This document shows positions 1 to 3,632 of a DNA stretch of 9,534 nucleotides, one piece after another; positions within the stretch are counted from its first letter, which is position 1, and the number at the start of each line of letters is the position of its first letter. The DNA is from Archangium sp. (lineage in GTDB: Bacteria; Myxococcota; Myxococcia; Myxococcales; Myxococcaceae). A program made the position numbers and the translations under genes. A model generated the notes under the pieces. That model worked only from the letters and a program-made list of their open reading frames with translations. It searched no databases and had not been told where the DNA came from. The stretch covers positions 1-9,534 of the forward strand of contig JAEUJR010000594.1 of NCBI GenBank assembly GCA_016793585.1, written 5' to 3'.

Positions 1-142
1 CGTCACGGCCACTTCGAAGAATGCAGAGGTTGGTCGCGCTGTCGCACGCCGACGACGCAGGGCACTGTTGATCGCACGTCCTCGCGCCTCCATCACAGGC
101 GACGACGCACAACGAGACACTCACGACGACTGATCTGAACAT
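1..142 (-). CDS. N-terminal part of a Cys-containing secreted lipoprotein (truncated by window edge)
   Basis: The reading frame starts at an ATG on the minus strand (bases 140-142) and runs off the left edge, so only 47 codons are visible. A good Shine-Dalgarno sequence, GAGGAG (complement of 148-153), sits 5 nt upstream. The N-terminus is a lipoprotein signal: MFRS, a hydrophobic stretch of Val, Ser and Leu, then the lipobox VVAC with the lipidated Cys at residue 16. The mature part begins DGGARTCDQQC and has Cys at residues 24, 28, 34 and 41, a spacing typical of small disulfide-rich segments in myxobacterial surface lipoproteins. I do not recognise a family from this fragment. It lies 123 bases downstream of the membrane-protein gene on the same strand and has its own ribosome binding site. 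Existence of the gene is fairly certain from start, SD and lipobox together; its function is unknown. Confidence 0.7.
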   Translation of the reverse strand, partial: MFRSVVVSVSLCVVACDGGARTCDQQCPASSACDSATNLCILRSGRD

Positions 143-240
143 GGGGGCTCCTCGGGTTGAGCGCCCGCCGCTCACCACGAGCCGTGCCCGGGCCAACTGG
201 CCTGCGTTCCTCGACTGGCGAAGTCGGGGTCCCCCTCGGT

Positions 241-255
241 GGACGACCGTCGTCC
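241..255 (-). terminator. Possible hairpin downstream of the two-pass membrane-protein gene
   Basis: GGACGACCGTCGTCC is a perfect 15-base inverted repeat. As RNA it folds into a 6-bp GC-rich stem with a 3-nt loop, beginning 11 bases after the minus-strand stop codon at 266-268. There is no T-tract, so it is at best a weak or Rho-assisted 3' end signal. Short GC palindromes are common in DNA of this composition. Confidence 0.25.
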
Positions 256-265
256 CTCGAGACGA

Positions 266-1054
266 TCACGCGCTCGTCGGTGGATCTTTCGGCGCGTCGG
301 CCGACGGAGTCTTCGGCTCGTCGAACGACGCATCGAGCAGTGACGGCATGGGGGGCATCGACGCCAGCTCGCGCTCGAGCTGAAACCGCCTTGCCACCGG
401 CCAGAACGCGAACAGCATCACGCCCAGCCCCATCAACAGCGTGCACAGCGCCTCGGCGCGTTTCGGCTCACGCCCCTGTTCGATGACGACCGCGTTCTCG
501 GCGGCCATCTGCGCGAGCGCGGGCTTGCTGCCCGTCGAGGTGATGGGCGCGACCGAGCCCCGCAGCTCCTTCGGCGCGAGCAGCGCTTCGAGCTCGACGG
601 CCTTCGCGTCGACGAAGGCGTCGATCTGCTCCGGCGGAATTCGGTCGAGCGCCTCGACCAGCTGCAACAGCGTCGAGTCCGTCGTCGCGAGCACGACCGT
701 CGGCGTCTCGGGCTGCTTCGTTCCCAGCGGGGAGACCGGAATGAACAGCTCGAGGTACCTCGACGTGTTGCCCGCATCGGCGCGGTTGAACCAGCCCTTC
801 CACCGCCGCGACGTCGCATAGTTCAGGTCGAGGCGGCAGCCCTCGAGCACCACCCACTTCGCCTGCGTCGGGTTCGCCACGAAGTCGGTGCACGCGAGGC
901 GCTTCGGCGCCGAGGCCACGGCCACTCGAATGTCCTGCACGGCCGTGTACGTGAGCACCACGCCGACGCCCAGCAGCAGCGCCGTGCCGACGAGCGCGCC
1001 CGGGCCACCGTCGTCTCCCAGCAACACGCGTCGCGCCCGCTCACCGAAGCTCAC
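266..1054 (-). CDS. Two-pass membrane protein of unknown function with a large loop
   Basis: This encodes 262 residues from a GTG start; no known family is recognised. The frame is open well upstream to 1498, but that upstream part reads antisense through another gene and has a low-complexity Arg/Ala composition, so the start must lie later. GTG at 1054 leaves a short N-terminus (SFGERARR) before the first membrane segment, though its Shine-Dalgarno is poor. Segment 1 is about residues 19-39 (GALVGTALLLGVGVVLTYTA) and segment 2 about 202-220. Between them is a soluble domain of about 160 residues with Cys55 and Cys73, which could form a disulfide if the loop is periplasmic. It contains an acidic helical stretch (residues 133-165) and the motif AAENAVV just before segment 2. 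The tail is Pro/Asp-rich. The gene is downstream of, and co-oriented with, the 65-residue protein (95-base gap) and may be co-transcribed. Coding is well supported; the exact start is uncertain. Confidence 0.75.
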   Translation of the reverse strand: MSFGERARRVLLGDDGGPGALVGTALLLGVGVVLTYTAVQDIRVAVASAPKRLACTDFVANPTQAKWVVLEGCRLDLNYATSRRWKGWFNRADAGNTSRYLELFIPVSPLGTKQPETPTVVLATTDSTLLQLVEALDRIPPEQIDAFVDAKAVELEALLAPKELRGSVAPITSTGSKPALAQMAAENAVVIEQGREPKRAEALCTLLMGLGVMLFAFWPVARRFQLERELASMPPMPSLLDASFDEPKTPSADAPKDPPTSA

Positions 1055-1073
1055 GTGGAAACGGTAACCCAGA

Positions 1074-1105
1074 CTTCGGCACGCGGCCCTTCTCTGTTGC
1101 CGAAG
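1074..1105. repeat. 8-bp inverted repeat upstream of the membrane-protein start
   Basis: CTTCGGCA at 1074-1081 and TGCCGAAG at 1098-1105 are exact reverse complements separated by 16 bases. They lie in the 95-base gap between the 65-residue gene and the two-pass membrane-protein gene, with the nearer arm 19 bases upstream of the GTG start. It could be an RNA stem-loop near the ribosome entry site or a regulator binding site. The sequence does not show which. Confidence 0.45.
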
Positions 1106-1149
1106 ACCAGCCAGCCCTCCCCACCCCGAGGAGGACCGGCCGGTGCCCT

Positions 1150-1347
1150 TCAGTGCGTCAGCGCCCGCTCGCCAGGCCGCTCCGTCGTTTCGCGAACGTG
1201 GAGCTTCCCGTCGATCGGCAGCACGTCGAGCTCGAGCAACAGCGTGCCGTCTGCGTTCATCGTGGCCCGCCCTGCCCTCACCCAGATGCTGCCGTTCTTG
1301 CCTTCCCGAATGCTGAAGACCGTCAGGCGCGTCGCTGGTGTCGTCAT
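1150..1347 (-). CDS. Small conserved-looking protein, 65 residues, unknown function
   Basis: The start is an ATG (bases 1345-1347) preceded by a textbook ribosome binding site, AAGGAGG (complement of 1354-1360), 6 nt upstream; the frame ends in TGA. The reading frame continues upstream antisense to the sigma gene, but the SD fixes the start. The product is soluble and alternates charged and hydrophobic residues, suggesting a small beta-rich domain: TVFSIREGKNGSIWVRAG, then a turn NADGT, a strand LLLELDVLP, then DGKLHVRE. The core pattern W-x-R-x-G-x-A-x-x-N-x-D-G followed by L-P-x-x-G-K-L-x-x-R resembles short uncharacterised proteins I have seen in myxobacteria, but I cannot name a family. 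It is divergent from the ECF42 sigma gene (156-base shared upstream region) and precedes the membrane-protein gene. Being a real gene is well supported; no function should be assigned. Confidence 0.75.
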   Translation of the reverse strand: MTTPATRLTVFSIREGKNGSIWVRAGRATMNADGTLLLELDVLPIDGKLHVRETTERPGERALTH

Positions 1348-1503
1348 GCACGTCCTCCTTCGTGGATTGCCAGGGGTCGATTCCCCCGCGCGAAGGAGCG
1401 CACAGCGAAATCGGGGCCAGTGAGAACCGAGACACGCGCGCTCCACCACCGCTCTCGGCGGGTGAGAGTGGCGTGCAGGGATGAACGGTGAAAAACACCG
1501 CGC
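1348..1503. promoter_or_regulatory. Divergent intergenic region between the 65-residue gene and the ECF42 sigma gene
   Basis: This 156-base region must hold the promoters for both divergent genes. On the minus side it carries the AAGGAGG ribosome binding site at 1354-1360. On the plus side, CGGTG-AAAAA-CACCG (1486-1500) is a perfect 5-bp inverted repeat ending 3 bases before the sigma GTG, where a Shine-Dalgarno would normally sit; none is evident. I found no TGTCGA element on either strand, so I see no sign that the sigma factor drives its own gene through the motif found upstream of the DGPF gene. No convincing -35/-10 pair for the housekeeping sigma factor stands out. Confidence 0.4.
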
Positions 1504-2754
1504 GTGACCGCTGCGAGCACCATCGACGGCCTCTGGCGCACCGAAGCGCCGAAGCTCATCGCTGCGCTGACGCGGCTGGTGCGTGACGTGGCGATCGCCG
1601 AAGAGCTCGCGCAGGACGCGTTGGTGGCGGCGCTCGAGCAGTGGCCCCGTGACGGCGTGCCCCAGAACCCGGCGGCCTGGCTCATGGGCGCCGCGAAGCA
1701 CCGCGCGATCGATCTGCTCCGTCGTGGAAGTGTCGTCGCCGGCAAACACGAGACGCTCGCGCACGAAGCCGAGCAGTTCGTCACCCCCGAGCTCGACGCG
1801 AAGCTCGACGACGTCGTCGGTGACGACCTGCTGCGGCTCATCTTCATCTCGTGTCACCCGCTGCTCTCGCCCGAGTCGCAGGTGGCGCTGACGCTGCGGC
1901 TGCTCGGAGGCCTCACGACGGCCGAGATCGCCCGCGCGTTCCTCGTGCCAGAGCCCACCATCGCCCAGCGCCTCGTGCGCGCGAAACGAACGCTGTCTGA
2001 CGCGCGGGTGCCGTTCGAGCTGCCCGAAGGCGACGACCTCGCCGAGCGCCTCGCCTCGGTGCTGGGCGTCATCTACCTCGTGTTCAACGAGGGCTACTCG
2101 GCGACCGCTGGCGACGACGTGATTCGGCCCGCGTTGTGTGACGACGCCTTGCGGCTCGGCCGGCTGCTCGCGCGCGTCGACCCGAACGAACCCGAGGTGC
2201 ACGCGCTGCTCGCGCTCATGGAGTTCCAGTCGTCTCGTTTCGCCAGCCGCGTCGGGCCCGGTGGAGAGGCCGTTCCGCTGATGGAGCAGGATCGCGCGAG
2301 GTGGGATCACGTGGCCATCGCCCGCGGGGTCGCTTGCCTGGCCCGCGTGCAGGAGCTCGGCGGCGACCTGGGCCTCTATGCGCTCCAGGCCTCGATCGCG
2401 GCCTGTCACGCCACCGCCCCGACTGGAGCCGCGACCGACTGGGGCCGAATCGCGGCCCTCTACGACGTGCTGGTGGCGATCGCGCCGCAGCCCGTCGTCG
2501 AGATCAACCGCGCCGTCGCGCACGCGATGCTGTTCGGCCCCGACGCCGGGCTCGAGATTCTCGATGGCCTGGCCGACGAGCCGTCACTGGCCAGTTATCA
2601 CCTGCTCCCCGCCGTTCGCGGCGACCTGCTCGAGCGCGCCGGGCGCCACGCCGAAGCCAGCGCTGCATTCCACCGCGCCGCCGCGCTCGCGCAGAAAAGC
2701 CGGGAAAAATCGGTGCTGCTCGCGCGCGCAGACCGAATGAAGTCGCCCACTTGA
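1504..2754 (+). CDS. ECF42-type RNA polymerase sigma factor with C-terminal TPR-like extension
   Basis: The 416-residue product is about twice the length of an ordinary ECF sigma factor, as expected for the ECF42 group. Sigma region 2 spans roughly residues 10-75 (AEELAQDALVAALEQW, then NPAAWLMGAAKHRAIDLLRR). Sigma region 4 spans about 105-165 and includes the helix-turn-helix LTTAEIARAFLVPEPTIAQRL. A linker (ERLASVLGVIYLVFNEGYSA, 181-200) carries the FNEGYSA signature of the DUF6596 extension; residues 215-410 are an Ala/Leu-rich TPR-like helical region. In this family the extension, rather than an anti-sigma factor, is thought to control activity, and no anti-sigma gene lies nearby. GTG at 1504 is chosen because the protein then begins with the conserved region-2 helix. 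The following gene encodes a DGPF protein, the standard ECF42 partner. The family assignment is confident; the inducing signal is unknown. Confidence 0.95.
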   Translation: MTAASTIDGLWRTEAPKLIAALTRLVRDVAIAEELAQDALVAALEQWPRDGVPQNPAAWLMGAAKHRAIDLLRRGSVVAGKHETLAHEAEQFVTPELDAKLDDVVGDDLLRLIFISCHPLLSPESQVALTLRLLGGLTTAEIARAFLVPEPTIAQRLVRAKRTLSDARVPFELPEGDDLAERLASVLGVIYLVFNEGYSATAGDDVIRPALCDDALRLGRLLARVDPNEPEVHALLALMEFQSSRFASRVGPGGEAVPLMEQDRARWDHVAIARGVACLARVQELGGDLGLYALQASIAACHATAPTGAATDWGRIAALYDVLVAIAPQPVVEINRAVAHAMLFGPDAGLEILDGLADEPSLASYHLLPAVRGDLLERAGRHAEASAAFHRAAALAQKSREKSVLLARADRMKSPT

Positions 2755-2758
2755 GCGA

Positions 2759-2785
2759 TGTCGATTTCATGCGCGCCCGTTCGAC
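2759..2785 (+). promoter_or_regulatory. Putative ECF42-dependent promoter of the DGPF gene
   Basis: TGTCGA at 2759-2764 and CGAC at 2782-2785 are separated by 17 bases, starting 5 bases after the sigma stop codon. As I recall, ECF42 target promoters have TGTCGA at -35 and a CGA/TC-type -10 upstream of DGPF genes. This is a direct match in the expected place. The predicted transcript start is near 2790-2793, giving a 5' leader of about 50 bases before the ATG at 2841. Consensus recalled from memory; no alignment was run. Confidence 0.65.
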
Positions 2786-2792
2786 GTGCTGA

Positions 2793-2822
2793 GTGAAGGT
2801 CGGAAATCACTCCGACATTCAC
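2793..2822 (+). promoter_or_regulatory. Inverted repeat in the DGPF leader, beginning at the predicted transcript start
   Basis: GTGAAGGTCGGA (2793-2804), the spacer AATCAC and TCCGACATTCAC (2811-2822) form a 12-bp inverted repeat with a single mismatch. It begins within a few bases of the start site predicted from the upstream ECF42-type promoter and ends 18 bases before the DGPF ATG. As RNA it would be a stable 5'-terminal stem-loop that could protect the transcript; as DNA it could be an operator. No T-run follows, so it is not a classic terminator for the sigma gene. Confidence 0.55.
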
Positions 2823-2840
2823 ACTTCAGAGAGCCACCAC

Positions 2841-3614
2841 ATGCGATTCCTCGTCACCCACAAAGTCGGCCCCCGCTACGAGACCGGCGCCATCGAGCAG
2901 CGTGAAATCGTCGAGATGGGCGCCTTCATTCAAGACGCCATCAAGCAGGGCGTTTTCACCAACGGCGCTGGCCTGTTGCCGAAGGTGCCGCGCACGCGCG
3001 TCATCGCCCGCAAAGGCGTCTGCGAAGTGCAGGAGAACGTGAAGGGCACGAACAACCTGCTCGCCGGCTTCGCGTTGCTGAAGGTGGCCAACCGCGCCGA
3101 AGCGATTGGGTGGACGAAGCGTTTCGCTGAGGTCGTTCAGGACGGTGAGATGGAGATCGGCCTCGTCACCGAGGCGTGGGACCTGGGCTTCATGCCGAAG
3201 CCGGCGAACGCGCCCGAGCGCTACCTCACGCTCTTCATGGCGAACGCGGCCAGCGAGTCGGGCGCACCGCCCACCGAGCGCGAGCTGGCGTTGATGGGCC
3301 CGCTGCTCGAAGAGATGGTGAAGGCGGGCGTGCTGCAGGCGACCGACGGCATCAAGCCCAGCAAGCTCGGCACGCGCCTGCAGTTCAAGGCCGGCAAACG
3401 GGTGATGGCGCTCGACGGCCCGTTCACCGAGTCGAAGGAGCTGATCGCCGGCTTCTCGCTCATCGAAGTGCCCTCGAAGGAGGCGGCCGTCGCCTGGGCC
3501 GAGCGCTACGGATCCATTCTGACCGACCTCGAGGTCGACGTGCTCGCGCTGCACGACGAAGCGGCGGTCGATGGTGGGCGTCCGCAGGGCTTCGGTGAGG
3601 CGCTCAAGAAGTGA
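2841..3614 (+). CDS. Two-domain YCII-related DGPF protein, predicted ECF42 target
   Basis: The 257-residue product is two YCII-like domains in tandem, each a small alpha/beta ferredoxin-like fold of roughly 110-120 residues. Domain 1 starts MRFLVTHKVGPRYE. Domain 2 starts ERYLTLFMANAAS (about residue 126) and contains the defining motif LDGPFTESKELIAGFSLIEV (191-210). The equivalent stretch of domain 1 reads EVQENVKGTNNLLAGFALLKV (62-82), so the LDGPF motif is lost while LxAGFxLxxV is kept. DGPF proteins are the usual targets of ECF42 sigma factors; their biochemical role is unknown. ATG at 2841 is preferred over the in-frame GTG at 2793: translation from it gives the canonical YCII N-terminus directly, and the GTG coincides with the predicted transcript start and the leader hairpin. 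AGAGAG at 2828-2833 is a modest ribosome binding site. It is transcribed from just behind the sigma gene. Confidence 0.92.
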   Translation: MRFLVTHKVGPRYETGAIEQREIVEMGAFIQDAIKQGVFTNGAGLLPKVPRTRVIARKGVCEVQENVKGTNNLLAGFALLKVANRAEAIGWTKRFAEVVQDGEMEIGLVTEAWDLGFMPKPANAPERYLTLFMANAASESGAPPTERELALMGPLLEEMVKAGVLQATDGIKPSKLGTRLQFKAGKRVMALDGPFTESKELIAGFSLIEVPSKEAAVAWAERYGSILTDLEVDVLALHDEAAVDGGRPQGFGEALKK

Positions 3615-3632
3615 CTCACTGCTCGAAGCAGT
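3610..3632. terminator. Overlapping palindromes at the convergent gene ends
   Basis: AGTGACTCACT (3610-3620) is an exact palindrome about base 3615 containing both convergent stop codons. It abuts a 6-bp stem with a 3-nt loop, ACTGCT-CGA-AGCAGT (3618-3632). The two structures share bases 3618-3620 and are mutually exclusive as RNA. They are placed to end DGPF transcription, and lie inside the last codons of the opposing lipoprotein gene. No T-tract follows on either strand, so termination activity is only a possibility. Confidence 0.3.

Noticed and set aside
1055..1498. N-terminal extension of the membrane-protein frame up to 1498 on the minus strand
   Set aside because: It reads through the 65-residue gene in another frame, has low-complexity Arg/Gly/Ala composition, and lacks any domain. 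The membrane segment and sensible N-terminus begin at the GTG at 1054.
1348..2523. Long minus-strand open frame antisense to the ECF42 sigma gene
   Set aside because: It is a high-GC shadow of the clearly conserved sigma factor. Only its last 65 codons, with their own ribosome binding site, are a real gene.
2793..2840. Upstream GTG start for the DGPF protein
   Set aside because: It would add 16 unconserved residues and lies in the leader hairpin at the predicted transcript start. ATG at 2841 gives the normal YCII N-terminus.
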